NCBI GenBank assembly: GCA_020740775.1
Contig: JAHEWK010000011.1
Location: 1,116,001 to 1,180,000, forward strand
From: Ilyonectria destructans
Taxonomy: Eukaryota > Ascomycota > Sordariomycetes > Hypocreales > Nectriaceae
Direction: 5' to 3'
DNA: 64,000 nt
In this document: positions 1 through 11,644 of the stretch, piece by piece
Layout of the letters: each line of letters begins with the position of its first letter
Numbering within the stretch: the first letter of the stretch is position 1
The notes under the pieces: model-generated
What the model was told of the DNA's origin: nothing
Database searches by the model: none
What the model saw: only the letters and a program-made list of their open reading frames with translations
Translations under genes and position numbers: made by a program

Positions 1-843
1 ATCCTGCTCCTCTACCACCGCCTCTTCCGCTCAAAAAACGACTCGAACCGCGTCTTCACGATCATGTTCTGGGTGGCTGTTTTCCTGACGAGTATATACC
101 CACTGATTCTATGGATTACCATGGCCTGCGCTTGCCAGCCAGTGAGTTACTACTGGAACCAATATCTCGGAGCAAAGGGCACCTGCATCGACACCCACCT
201 ATTCTTCCTCCTGCTTGGCATAGTCAACATGCTCAACGACATTATAATTCTCCTCGTTCCCATCCCGAGGATTTTGCAGCTACATTTGAAGAAGAGGGTC
301 AAGGCATCCATTGTCGGCATTATGTTGCTCGGAAGCTTGTAAGTCCCTCACGTACTTCCCCCACCGTGGTGATCAGAACTGATTTATCCCAGTGTTTGCG
401 TAGCGAGTATCGTACGAATTTACTACCTCAACGGGCTCTTCAAGAATGTCGACGTCGCATGGTGGATGGGTCCCTCCTTCGCCTGGTCCAGTATTGAACC
501 ATCTGTAGCCATCATCTCGGCATGCCTGCCTACGCTAGCGCCGCTGTTTCGCATGGGCCGGAATAAGTCTACGAGCAGCCCTTACTATGTCAGTGGCGAG
601 AGGACCGGTCAGTCCGCGACGGGAAACTTGCATTCGCGGAATGTCCATGGCCGCTACAACGCCGGGCATTCCAGGATTGAGGATGACGAGGTCGAGCTCA
701 CATACAAGGTGCAGGGCGGTGACTCTTCGTCAAACCGCAGCCCAGAGAGTCAAGGAAGCTCGGAATATGATCGTAATATCATGGTCAAGACTCATGTGTC
801 AGTTGTGAGACAGGGACGGGAAGATCCTGCACGACGCAGGTAG
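1..843 (+). CDS. Rhodopsin-fold integral membrane protein (PTH11-like), 3' part
   Basis: Partial gene; the 5' end lies outside the window and frame 1 is open from base 1. One intron at 339-392 (GTAAGT...CCCAG, phase 2) joins two exons into 262 residues ending at the TAG at 841-843. The visible part has three or four hydrophobic segments (for example around FWVAVFLTSIYPLILWI and HLFFLLLGIVNMLNDIIILL), a short basic loop (HLKKRVKAS), a final helix pair and a hydrophilic Ser/Arg-rich cytoplasmic tail. The order 'P..YYWN', 'C.D', 'N...D..IL..P...L..L' and 'W..IEPS.AI..ACLPTL.PL' matches the fungal rhodopsin-domain family that includes PTH11-type surface receptors. A receptor role is inferred from family only; no CFEM domain can be checked because the N-terminus is missing. 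Confidence 0.85.
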
Positions 844-2436
844 GGTTGATTGACAGTGGAGAGGTGTCCATGCTGCTATAAAATCGGCCAACTGCCGATA
901 GTACGCAGAATAGGACGGCAGAGCGTCTCGGGTACGGTGCAGCACATGGGAGCACATTCTCATCACAAGGGCGAACCGCTGAGACGCGTCACTAGGCTTG
1001 CTTGTCTTCTAAACTGTTCCTAGCGGCAGGGCTTATCCTGTAAAAATCATTCAAACACATACAATTAGACTACTAGGGCGGCCTGTTCATTAATATGTAC
1101 CACAATATGAGAGAAAGCAATGGCAACATTGAAAGCCAATAGCAAGAAAATCGCTCGGGCGTACAAAGTTGATTGCCTGTTATTTCACGTTAATCGACCA
1201 AATGTGATACAAGACTTGTTCGACCTTCCCAGTTGATCGTTCCTATCTGGCAAATGTTGCACTTGTGGTAGGCCAGCGATCCAAGAGGATGAGCACGTTT
1301 TCTAGCCGAAGGAGTAGGAATTCAATCCATGTTATGCAGTGACAGGCACAAAGGGTTACATGGGCTGTGAATCCGTTTGTCCCGATCGTGCCATCGACTG
1401 GGGTATTTGCTTGGCCAAACAAGGCTCCCTGGCATGTTCTCTCGGCGTCAGCATTCTATCTCAAGGTTGGTCGGAACCCGTACAAAATGTCACGCCACTG
1501 GGAGTGCCGTGCCGAGGTTGCATCGGCCAGACGACAAGAAAACGGCCGTAAAACAGACAGTGGCACCACTAAAAGATAACGGCTGGAAATCTGTTTCACA
1601 GACTTAGCACCCGTCTGTGCTCTAGTCGGCAATCTCCTGGCGTCGTGATTCCTCAACCATTCATTTTGCTGGGCAATGGGGAACTCGAGAGTTGAGGCAC
1701 GAGGCATGTCGTGCAACATGCAAGCAAACAGAGCCTTTCAAAAGCACGACCGAATTGTCTTCCCCGGAGGATCCGCATCTCGGCCAAATCATGTTTTCGT
1801 CTAAAATTAAGGCCGTCTAAAATTAAAGAATTGAGAGAGAAAAAGATGTGCGTGTTGGGCCAAGTCAACTGCACATCCTGCCATGGACTCCACATGGTTC
1901 GGATCCACCGCTGTCGCGGCCTTTTGGACCGGCATCCTGGTTTTCCCACCGCTGTAGTGTTCCATGTCAAGCAGTTTTGCTGGAGCCCGAGCCCCGGTTG
2001 CGACAATCTCATCTTTCACAAGTCGCCGATCAGCATGGGGCATTGCCACACTTGTCGCTCGGATGAGGATGAGCCAGTCACGGGTACGTTGATAACCAGC
2101 AGTGGGAAAGATTGGGAATTGCCATCTAACCGTCGCTAGAGGAGACCATTGAAGATTTGGCGAGGAGTTGCTGGCAAATTGCTAGGAATAGATCGTCGCG
2201 CAACCAAACTCCCAGTCTATCAGGCTCACAACCGTCTCAGTGAGCATCACTGGGATAACCCCGGTCATGTCCTCGGGTATACGGACAAAACAACCATTTC
2301 TAGCATTCTAATTAAAAATCTGGGTACATCTATTTCACGTGACTTGGCTCTCATGTCCTCACTATCTTGTCATCTCCTCATTCGGCACCAGCAAGAAACG
2401 TCAAAACGTTTCGTCTGCCGCGTAACCTTAACCTCC
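844..2436. other. Intergenic, no gene supported
   Basis: About 1.6 kb between the rhodopsin-fold gene and the 3' end of the SDR gene. Open frames here (longest 1711-2139 +) have no domain-like composition and no credible splice partners. A small direct repeat of GTCTAAAATTAA sits near 1798-1825. Nothing else was seen. Confidence 0.6.
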
Positions 2437-3521
2437 CTACTCCATCGCCTTCACACCAGTAAGCTCGCAGCTCAAGGTCCACAACTTGTTCTCCCCTTCT
2501 TCGTTGAATGCATGCGGTGCATATCCAGGGTCCAGGACGGACATGGCATCTTGTGCAGGCCCCGCCACGCTGCAGTCGCTCAGATACTTGCCGCCCTGAC
2601 CCTCCCAGACCTTGGCCGTTGCAGCCCAGGTGCTCGTTGCGGCACCCTGCTCCGCGGTCGTCATGTTGGCCATCATAGCGGTGTCTTTTTGCCACTCCGC
2701 CATCATTTCAGGCGTCACATTCTGGAACAGTCCAGTCAGGGAACCACCTGGGTGCACCGACACTGCGTGGACGCCACGCGAGCCGTAGACGCGATCGATG
2801 TAGTTGGCCATCCAGATGGCGGCGGTCTTAGACTGCCCGTAGCTTACCCACGGGTCGTAGCTTTTTGTCATGTTGACGTCGTCCCAGTTGATGGCAGAGT
2901 ATCTGTGCGCGGCCGACGTGAGAGCAACGACACGCGAGTTGAAAGACGGAGTGCTGCCGTTGATGAGGGCGGGGAGCAGCAAGGCTGTCAGTGTGAAATG
3001 GGCCAGGTGGTTTACTCCGAATTGCTGTTCAAATCCGTCCTTGGTCTTACTTCCTTCTGGCGTCGCCATGATTCCTATTATCTGATGTCAGTATCATAGC
3101 CAAGACACATCTTGTAAGGATATGCGGTGAACTTGCCAGCGTTGGCCACAAGGATGTTCAGCTTAGTCGACTTAGAAAGGAAGGTCTGTGCAGCTTTCTT
3201 AACTGATTCAAGCGAATTCATATCCATCTCGATGACTTCCAGCTTGCCAGCACCCTCAGACGACTTGAGGATGCTATCGACAACGCCCTGCGCCTTCTGG
3301 AGGTCGCGGGCGGTGATAAAGACATGGGCGCCGGTGGCCACGAGAGCTCGCGCCGTCTCAGTTCCGAGCCCAGAGGTGCCTCCAGTCACAAGAGCGACCT
3401 TGTCAGCCCACTTGTTGGTGAGATCGTTGTCGTTGATGATTTGAAGCGCAGTGGGTCGTGCGTCACCCGGTCCTTTGGGGTTGGAGAATTGGGTGGTGTA
3501 AGGCTTAAATGAGTCAGACAT
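2437..3521 (-). CDS. Short-chain dehydrogenase/reductase (SDR)
   Basis: 340-residue NAD(P)-dependent oxidoreductase of the classical SDR type, closest in pattern to retinol-dehydrogenase/WWOX-like SDRs of fungi. Visible motifs: cofactor glycine motif TGGTSGLG (residues 46-53), NAGIM (127-131) formed exactly across the splice junction, catalytic Ser182 region (LTSAAH), and YGQSK (Tyr207, Lys211). The start at 3519-3521 gives MSDSF; longer in-frame extensions upstream lie in the probable 5' UTR. The single intron, 3075-3136 (62 nt), begins GCAAGT and ends AATAG with a CTGAC branch-like site, so it is a GC-AG intron; using the nearby GT would destroy NAGIM. A TATAAAT lies about 125 bp upstream. 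It is divergent from the Zn2Cys6 regulator at 4014, which may control it (inference). Substrate unknown. Confidence 0.92.
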
Positions 3522-4013
3522 GGTGTAAGTGGTGAGGACCTGAGGCTGAAGTATTTGGAAAAGTTGAGTTGATGGTCTTTGTCTGTGTCTTGAGGTTGAA
3601 GTGTGTTTGGTGATGAAACTCAAGAATGGGAGGACCGAAGCCCTCATTTATAGGCATTTTGCGGTTTGCTAGACTCGGCAGCATCCTCCCGACCCAGGGC
3701 ATGAAGCGGACGCGTAGAACGACGAGCGGCCTCTTGGAGGTTGAAATATCCGCTTTAATAGATCGTATACTAGATTGTCCGCCCCGATGCGTCACGTAGG
3801 GCTGTAAGCTGTCAGCAGCGGGCTGCGACGGCGAAGTGGGGCCGTGGAGCGGGGTTTTGGAGCGGGATTTTAGAGCGGGGACGACGCCAATTGCCCGCTC
3901 TGATTCTCCGCTTGCGACAAGAACTCCCGCTCATGCCCGCTCGTCTATCCGCTCGCCGCCTCCTAGTTCCGGGCTCGGACTAACAAACGGCATCGCGTCC
4001 TCCCGTCGGGACA
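3522..4013. promoter_or_regulatory. Shared divergent promoter, SDR / Zn2Cys6 regulator
   Basis: 492 bp separating the two start codons. TATAAAT on the minus strand at 3646-3652 serves the SDR side. The half nearest the regulator is GC-rich with several GAGCGGG-type repeats (about 3848-3900). No specific operator could be assigned. Confidence 0.55.
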
Positions 4014-5857
4014 ATGTTCGCTACCGCCGTCGTATCTCCGGAGCCGTGCGCCGTCCAGTCCCCGAGCGAAAGTGTAGGCCACGCAGCGCAAGCGTGTCGA
4101 CAATGCAGGCACGGCTTCTTCCACCGCGCCAACGGATTACTACTGTTTTCTGACTTCATTCGTCGATAGTCGACTAAAGAGGAAATGCCTGCGAGAACTC
4201 CCGGTCTGCTCTTTGGTACGTTTCTAACCTTCTGCGATCATCACAAACTGACCAACAACCTGAAGTGCATCCGTCTTGGCAAGACCTGCCAGTATCCAGC
4301 ACGTCGCAAAGCTTACGGTTCTCGAACCACCGAGAAAGATCAATCTACCTCACCAGCCGTATCTTCTACTTCGAGCAACAGCGATGTCACAAATCCATTC
4401 CCCGATGCCTTCTTCATTGACACCGAGCGCTTCCGCTCCGTCCCACATTCCACGCTGAGGAACGCCTACCCTATACCTGAACAGGTTTCGCAATTGCTTG
4501 GTCTGGACGTCAATGCAATCTGCGAGCTTTACTTCGGCTCCGTTGACACGTGGTTTCCGTTTATCAGCAAAAAAGGCTTGAATCTGAGTATTCAATCTAA
4601 TCTGCCCACGGAGACTCCAGGATTGGCTCTTTTGCTTCTTTGCATGAAGCTCATTTGCAGTGCGCCACAGCTCGATACATCAGCATCAGACTCTACACTT
4701 TACAAAACGGCAAAAAGCTTCTTGAATACCATCGAGGAGGTGTCACCAGTAGCTCTTCATGTATTCCAGTCCCTTGTCCTCATCGCATTGTACGAGGTTG
4801 GGCATGGCATCTTCCCAGCTGCGTACTTGACTGTGGGCCGCGCCGTTAGACTTGGGATTCTGAGAGGCGTCCACGACCGAAAGAACTCTACTCAACTTTT
4901 TGTTGGACCACCAACTTGGACCTATGTTGAAGAAGAGCGCCGTACATGGTGGGCCACATCGATACTTGAATGGTCAGCTCATTTCACCCATAATTGCATC
5001 CCTCTCAATGCGTTCTTCTCAGCTTACACTTCAAGCTTTGTCAATCTCAATCCTACCGGTCTTCCTCTTGCCATCCCAGAGCCGGCGCGCGGTGACCTGT
5101 TACCTACGACAGATTCGGAGTGGTTCCGAGGTAAGATAGGACCAAACCAGGCTCTTTTCATGACCGGTTTCGCGCCCAATTCGACAATCGGTCCCTTTGC
5201 GAGGGTCTGTCAAACGTCGCACATTCTCGGGCGCGTCATCAACCATAGAAACTATCGCAAAGACTCCCAGAACTGGGAATTCATACTCGACGAGGCTATC
5301 CAGTTGAACGCAACCCTGACTGCCCTGGATAGCTATGTCTCTCAAGCCATGGAGGCTCAGCCAGATGACGAGGCAACGTCTGCCATTGACGTTGCCCTAT
5401 GCACTTGCGCACGACTAGTGCTTTACCAACTGTACGCATGCAACGAACCCGACGTCCTGGCACCTCGACGAGCGGAAGAAACCGAGATGCAGGCCGACTC
5501 CATAGCCGGGATAAAGCAGATCATGTCCACTCGCAGCCCGGCGCTCGCCCGATGCGTCCTTCGACAGGGTACGGAAAACCTAGACAAGTCCAACCCGCTA
5601 GTCATACAGTGTCTTTATGATGCCGCCACTGAGTGCCAGTGGTTTCTTCGCGAGGGCGACGTGGTTGAGGGGACGGAAACGACCCTGCAGCTGGTCATTG
5701 GGGCACTGAACTTGCTTGCGCGGCGATGGGCACTTGCAGGTAAGTTTCACTCTGCTGTCGACTTGTCAAGGATGACTGAAGTATGAATTTGCTAACGGGT
5801 TTTCCATCTGATTTAGAAAAATGTCTTGAGCTACTGAAACGGTCAGACGAGCATTAG
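4014..5857 (+). CDS. Zn(II)2Cys6 transcription factor, fungal_trans type
   Basis: 551-residue regulator rebuilt from four exons: 4014-4108, 4170-4215, 4266-5739, 5817-5857. The spliced N-terminus gives a perfect zinc cluster C-x2-C-x6-C-x6-C-x2-C-x6-C, from ACRQC through SRLKRKC to C-SLC-IRLGKTCQYP. Only this splicing restores it, and it requires the first intron (4109-4169, 61 nt) to start with GC (AG|GCACGG) and end CGATAG. Intron 2 is 4216-4265 (GTACGT...GAAG); intron 3 is 5740-5816 (GTAAGT...TTTAG) and replaces an early stop with an ELLKRSDEH-type C-terminus. The rest is the middle-homology region (for example ICELYFGSVDTWFPF and VGRAVRLGILRGVH) expected of fungal_trans regulators. It is divergent from the SDR gene, a likely local target. 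Confidence 0.9.
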
Positions 5858-6982
5858 GTCGCGAGGAAGCATGGTGTATGTTTTGACCGGGAATGCATCA
5901 ACTGCTGTGAGATGAATCCATACCACCCATTAACCGAGAGCTCTGGATGTACACATTCGAACTAAGGAGGTGGCAGTGCGTCAAGCGCCGGAATTATACA
6001 GTTTCACTAGTATGAAGGCTTTCAAAAATAGCCATGGAGTAGTTGGAGATCACAAGCCCATGCGAATAATGGTGAACCCCTCAAGCCACTTCAGTTTTAA
6101 TTTCGTTTGAATCAACTTAGGGTCACTAGGTTGATTAATGAAGTGCCTCCGTCTCTTCCCATTGCAGCTTCTGATAGTTCGGCCATCTTAGCCCATCCCC
6201 TGCACGCATGATTCTGGCGTGGTCATTTATTTGATATGACGATGCTAAGCTGGCAGGGTCAGGTGAAAGAAATCCATAATTTGTCAATGCTGATCTCTGA
6301 CATGGGCTGGATCATGGGAATGTGTCAATCGCGTCCTTACGGCGGCAGTGCCGATGGGTTGGTGTCTTGGACTTGGTTCACTCACTGAGAAGTTCCAATG
6401 GCCCAGAAGCTCCATTGGACCCTAAGTGTGTCTGAGTCATATCCGGGCGCAGGAGAGTGCCACTCATTGAGAAGGAATGAAGTTTGACGCAGAAGGGAAG
6501 CAAGACAGACAGTTGACTCAGATACCAGTCCGACTGCGGTCTCGAATGTTCTTTTGTGACCAGTCCGTACTGAAACCTGGAAAGTTGTGACTGACTTATT
6601 CTCATGCTGTACTAGTAGCCTTACGAAACCCTCTCCAGGATCGATTCGGCACAGGGGCGAATGTGGAGCGAATTCGATACAGCCACGCCGTGAGCAGGGT
6701 ATGCATTCCAATGCGTACTATTGAACGCCACTGTTGAACGCCACGCACCCTTTCACCGACAGGTCATAACCTACCTTCTGAGTTCAGTCAAATAAAATTA
6801 ATCAGGCAAGGAAAAAATAAACATATGGTTTCTATTTGTGGCTGTGTTGTCTGTGCGTGTAATTATTGTGGCTGTCCTCCTTGGAACCTTGCAACTCCGG
6901 CAAAGCCAGTAGGATAATGAATGTAGCTCTGTGTGCCCTGTATGCCCTGTGTACATCATTTAATGTCGTAAAATTAAATAAA
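5858..6982. other. Intergenic, no gene supported
   Basis: About 1.1 kb between the regulator and the terpene cyclase 3' end. The antisense frames at 6378-6711 lack an ATG start and any recognisable motif. Nothing else was seen. Confidence 0.6.
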
Positions 6983-8182
6983 TCACTTGCTCACCCGCTC
7001 AAAGAACTGGCCGATCTTATGCTCAAATGGAGCGAGTGGATGCTCCTCACCTATCCCTAGGTCGGTAAGCTTGTACCTGGGGTTTGTCGTGTGCATCGCC
7101 ATGTAACCTCTGATACTGTCATTCCAAGACTTCTCGTATATACCCCTGCCCTTGAGAATTTTCTCAACGCGTCGAGCAGACTCTATTGTCTCCTTGTTCA
7201 CCTCCTCTACCACAGTAAGCACTGGCTTTCCACTGCATGTGGCACGGTTGTGGATATAATTTCTCGTATCGCCACCGAGTTCTTCCTTGTAGAAACTATC
7301 GGATATTAGCGGCTGATCAGGGTCTGAGCGCGGGGTACTCACGATAAAACATCATTGGAAATGTTGATAAAGTTTGCCATATCTGGGATCGCCTCCAAGA
7401 ACGCCCCAACATCGGGATAGAGCGCTTTGGGATAACAGAACACGGCATATGCTTGGTCCATGCCTGACATATCTCTATAAAAGTCTGGAAATTTCTTCCC
7501 CGCTCTTGTGACGCACATGTTTTGGAACCCATCGTGTCGCTCCAACAAGTTGCTTGTCAGAAACTTGAGGACAGAGATTTGTAACATGTTTGCTAGGACG
7601 GGATCAAAATGATCATGGGCCTCTCGGATCAACCCTGCGATACCCTCGAGAAGGTTGTTCGGTTGGGCTTCGCCTCGAAAAAATCGCTGGTGGAAAAGGA
7701 GCGCCTCCTCTACCATCTCGTTGCTCTGACCGACTATGTCATCGTACTGGACGACGAGCCAGGTGAACAGACCGACATAACCCTGGACTTCAACTGGATG
7801 ACCAGGATGGGCAAGCTGCCTGACGTTAACAATCATGATCATCAAGAAACCTGTCGCTTTGACCTACCAATCCTTCAGCATAACCCAGTCGAAATCCCTT
7901 GGAGGATATTGGGGTGTCCAGGGGCACGCCGATCTCAACGGCCCTCGTATACATGTACTCTAGCAAAGCCTCAACGGCCTCGCCTTTCAGCTGCGGGGCT
8001 CCCGGATAACGTAATTGCGTAAGCATTTGCGCACAGATCGGCCCGACAAGCGAAGCCAGACGTTTCGGCTCCCTGGTCAGATCATCCTCGAGTCGGATTG
8101 AGTTTCGAAAGAGGATTCCACTGAGGGAACTGTATATCCTCTGCCAAGCCGAAGTGGTAGCGTGAACCCGGGAGTGAAGCAT
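6983..8182 (-). CDS. TRI5-family (trichodiene synthase-like) terpene cyclase
   Basis: 366-residue class I sesquiterpene-cyclase-like protein, near the ~375-380 residues usual for trichodiene synthases. Exons (minus): 7868-8182, 7343-7815, 6983-7295. Introns are 7816-7867 (52 nt, GTAGGT...GGCAG) and 7296-7342 (47 nt, GTGAGT...GATAG). The metal-binding NSE motif is intact and spans the second junction: NDVLSFYKEE, with Asn259, Ser263 and Glu267. The Asp-rich site is VVQYDDIVG (Asp130-Asp131), without the further acidic residues of the canonical DDxx(D/E). GDTRNYI follows the NSE motif as in the TRI5 family. Family members ionise farnesyl diphosphate to cyclic sesquiterpenes (trichodiene, longiborneol); the product cannot be told from sequence. 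No P450 or other tailoring gene lies beside it; neighbours are a regulator and a HET gene. Start chosen at MLHSRVH; a longer in-frame extension is hydrophobic and probably leader. Confidence 0.88.
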
Positions 8183-9684
8183 TTTACTGAATACAGACTG
8201 GGCTGAAAGGGTGAAAGAACTGGGGAAATAAAAAAGAACTAGAAAAAGCAACAAAAAGGTTGCACTGATGATATGGGGGATACTATGTACTCTAGGCTAA
8301 ATAATGAGTGAAACGTACCAGACCGGGGACCCCTTGTTTCTTTGTTAGAACCAGGACAAAGAAGTAAGTGGACGTGCTACGTTGTCTACGAAGGGAAATG
8401 GTGGGCGACGTTAGGTCGTAGACGGGCGACTCCGTCCAAATGAAGGTGGATATGGATGGCTTCTTGCCTAATCTAGCTTCTTGGCCGGTGCGCTCATCAT
8501 CTGTACAGTGAAGGATGCAATGTGAAGCCTGTGCTATTGGTTGGAACCTGTATTTGAAGGATGCCAACTCACATACTTTGAAGGCTGATATGCGCGCAGT
8601 TCGACAAGAGTTCGTGCCTCGTCATCGTTCAAGCGCGCGACGATCCACTTGCCAAATGCAAGGCCACGGCTGACCAGTCGTTGTGTATTCGTACCGCAGG
8701 GGTGTTGGTTCTTGCTGCATTGCCGACATGCAGGACAGCCCACGTTATAGCGTGCGGAACCGAGACGGTGGGCAGCCAGATAGAGGATAGCACGCAGAGC
8801 GGCTAGTGAACGAGGTAATAAATTAGACGACTCTTCTGCGACGGAGAAGTTGGACGTCTCTTGCCAGGACAATACCACCGTATTGCCCCGGAGTCATGGC
8901 TTATTCTTGGGCTGCTTCGCTACGTAGTAGCACTAAAGCTGGGGTTTCATATTCCTTTGTTCACGCCACTTCTAGCACAGCCATGAGGAAGAGAGTTCAG
9001 CTCCAAGACGTTTTCAGCGACGCCCCGAATGCGAGCGGTGGGTCTGGAAGAAACAAACATGGGGAAAAGGGGCGCAGGAGTTCAGGACTCTTCATTCCGG
9101 ACTAGTCTAGAAGTGTAGCTAGACGACGTTGTACGAACGCTAAATGGCCACTACTCCAAAAGATAACAAAGATCACCAGCCTAGACTCTGAAGTGGCGGA
9201 AGTGCAGGCAACAAGGGTCCATCCGACTAATTTACTTTCATACCAGCGGCGCTGCTAAACTCACAAGAGGTTAGGGGTGACACCTCACGCACCACCCTGA
9301 ATTCCACCAACACGGCAAGGAGATACCCGGCGGGTACGTAGCGCTCCCTCGCCGCTTGGTTTGCAGCGTACATTGCATGGACGGTATAAAAAAAGCAAGT
9401 TCCGGATCCATGTGGTCTGGAATGCTCAGGTGCGTTCCCTAGCGCTTCCGATAACGCCATGCGTGCCCGAAGACGCACGAGTTGGGCGAGCTGGGGGGAC
9501 TTGCGGGTACAATATGTAAATGCCGACACCCCGACCCTTTGCTGACATCTGGTTCCCTTGTGTTGGCCCTAGTGATGCAGATGCACTTTGCAGCATTTGA
9601 ACTTCGAACCCCTGCTTCTCTCATCAGAGTCCCGCAGCTGCAGTGTTGGTCACCGTCGCCACCGTCGGACCGAATGACTGGACA
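8183..9684. other. Intergenic, no gene supported
   Basis: About 1.5 kb between the divergent starts of the terpene cyclase and the HET gene. A minus frame at 8534-8878 encodes a cysteine-containing stretch (CPACRQCSKNQHPC) but has no ATG and no clear splice extension, so it was not called. Confidence 0.55.
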
Positions 9685-10794
9685 ATGGGCCTCACTTACA
9701 GGCGTCTTGACCCGTTGAAGCGAGAGATCCGGCTGCTCGAGATACACTCGGCTCGCAACATCGCCGATACCGTCGAATGCCGACTCGTTACCCTCCGCCT
9801 CACCGAAGACCTCGAATACATAGCCCTCTCCTCTCTGTACGGAGATGCATCCGAAACCGACAAGATCGTCGTCGGCGGCCGCGCTGTCAGCATCCCGACT
9901 CATATCTCGCAAGCGTTGAAGCATGTACGCGCCGTCTTCTACCCAACCATCTCCCAGCGCTTCCAGCGAACGCCTGCCAGGCGGCCGCATGGTGCGCCCC
10001 GGTGGCTAAGGCAGCTCTTCGGCTTGAGCACGAACAAGGATGGTGTTGACTGTGACCGACCGAGGGCCCTGCGAGTATGGGTCGATCTTCTTTGCGTCAA
10101 CCAACACGACGACTTCGAAAAGTCTAAACAGCTCGTCGAGATGAGGCAGATATACGCTTCGGCCGAGCTCGTGGTGGGCTGGCTCGGCGAGAAGACTGAA
10201 CATACCGATGTCGCGATGGCGACTTTGGCTGAGATCGAGGATGCCATGCCGTCTCACTGGGGAGACCCCGGTGACCGGGAGAAGCACCCGCAGGACTACT
10301 CACCGACGCACAGGTGGGCGGCATCGATAACGCACATTTGGGCCGAGGGAGCCGGTGGCGAGATACCGTTCTTGATGCCGCACTGGGTCGGCTGCAACGA
10401 CTTCATGACCCGGCAGTACTTCCAGCGCCGCTGGATCCTGGAGGAGCTCGCCCTATCTCGCTTCCCGACTTTCCTGATTGGCGACACTGTTGTGCCGTGG
10501 AAGCAGGTGCTTCGGCTGAACCGAATGATGGAGGAGTTCAAGTATCATCCTTCCGACGTGTTCCCTCCGGTACGTTACCTCGGGTACCTGAAATTGCCCC
10601 TTCGCCTCTCCGCTTGTAAGCACGGCTAACCTGTTTCTTCCTAGCATCTGAGTGCCATGATTGCCGATTTGCCCTTGGAAACGGCTCATAAACTGCTCGA
10701 CGAGTTCGCGAAACGGGAAGCGTTGGAGGAAGCCAAGATTCTCCGCGAGACAGGGCGGAGGGCCGAATCCACCTCGACGCGGGATACGGAATAA
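9685..10794 (+). CDS. Short heterokaryon-incompatibility (HET) domain protein
   Basis: 344 residues from two exons, 9685-10569 and 10645-10794 (intron 75 nt, GTACGT...TCCTAG, phase 0). The ATG at 9685 gives MGLTYRRLDPLKREIRLL, the usual HET-protein opening; an in-frame ATG at 9643 is possible. HET landmarks in order: 'YIALSSLYGDAS' (family: Y.ALSY.WG), 'ISQALKHVR', 'LRVWVDLLCVNQHDDFEKSKQLVEMRQIYASAELVVGWLG', and a later 'RRWILEELALSR' block. HET proteins trigger cell death in vegetative incompatibility. This one ends about 50 residues after the domain, with a charged tail, whereas many relatives run beyond 600 residues. It may be a genuine short HET protein or one whose 3' part has been lost. 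The substitution LSSLYGDAS for the usual Y-W-G is notable. Confidence 0.82.
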
Positions 10795-11644
10795 GTCGTT
10801 GATTGGCCGCAGTGATTCGATGAAACTGTACGGCGTCAGCATGCCTTGAAGCTCCCATGGTGTTTGAGTAAGGGGGACGTTTCCAATGTCCGGTGCTTCA
10901 GCGTTGTAGTGACGAGTATACCCAAAATTAGTTATTTCTTTAGCAATACATGTAATCAACTCAGAAATGACGTTCGACGAGCCAACTAGCCATTAAGTTA
11001 TCTGTTATCCATTGTTACAATCAAGGAACCGTCGCACGCCAAGCAGCGTCGGACGCTGATTCCGAAAACCCGGTAATGACCTTTCAGCAGCGTACGGCCG
11101 AATAACAGGGGATGGTGTTCGTCCAAAACAGGGTTCTGCAGCCACTACCACAAGCGGCCACGCGGCTTGGGGAAGTGGCAGCACCATGAGCCCGTTCTAG
11201 TCCCCGAAACGGCGCTTGTTGCGAGCTTGAGATTCGCCTTAACTATTGCGCTAATTATCGCAAGAAAGATTTGCATTGTTTCTCGGTTTGAAGGGTCATT
11301 TTTGAGCATTCTCAGACGAATTGTGGAGGTCTGAACTCGCACCCGACAGTAGGGAACGGTTCATGCAGCTCCAGGGTTCTTAGCGAGCAATGACGTCGCA
11401 TGCCGAGATGCGACATGGAAATGCATAATGACATGTCAAATATAACATGATTCTTGGCAAAAATCTGGTAGGGATAAATGGTGTTGGCTCGATTTTGTAT
11501 CCTGAACTTCAAGATACCGCCCAAGAGCCTCATTTCTTAGGAAATGACACAGCCCCACGGTGCTTCAGATCATCAGAAATCGCACTTCACAGTCGCACGA
11601 CATTCTCTTACGATGCTCCACTCAAATTGAGCTGTTGAAACATC
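10795..11644. other. Intergenic, no gene supported
   Basis: About 850 bp between the HET gene 3' end and the 3' end of the ubiquitin-like pseudogene. The long minus frame here (10453-10959) is antisense to the HET exon and carries no motif. Confidence 0.6.

Noticed and set aside
1711..2139. 142-codon plus frame in the first intergenic region
   Set aside because: Mixed composition, no domain-like pattern and no splice partner; overlapping frames of similar length on the other strand suggest chance.
3137..3142. Use of the nearby GT (AA|GTTCAC) as donor for the SDR intron
   Set aside because: It would give NAGK-N-H instead of NAGIM and shift the frame; the GC donor fits the family exactly.
8534..8878. 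Minus frame with a cysteine-rich stretch resembling a zinc motif
   Set aside because: It begins at GTG with no ATG, cysteine spacing fits no known zinc cluster, and no convincing exon joins it.
10453..10959. 168-codon minus frame opposite the HET exon
   Set aside because: Antisense shadow of the HET coding sequence; no motif.
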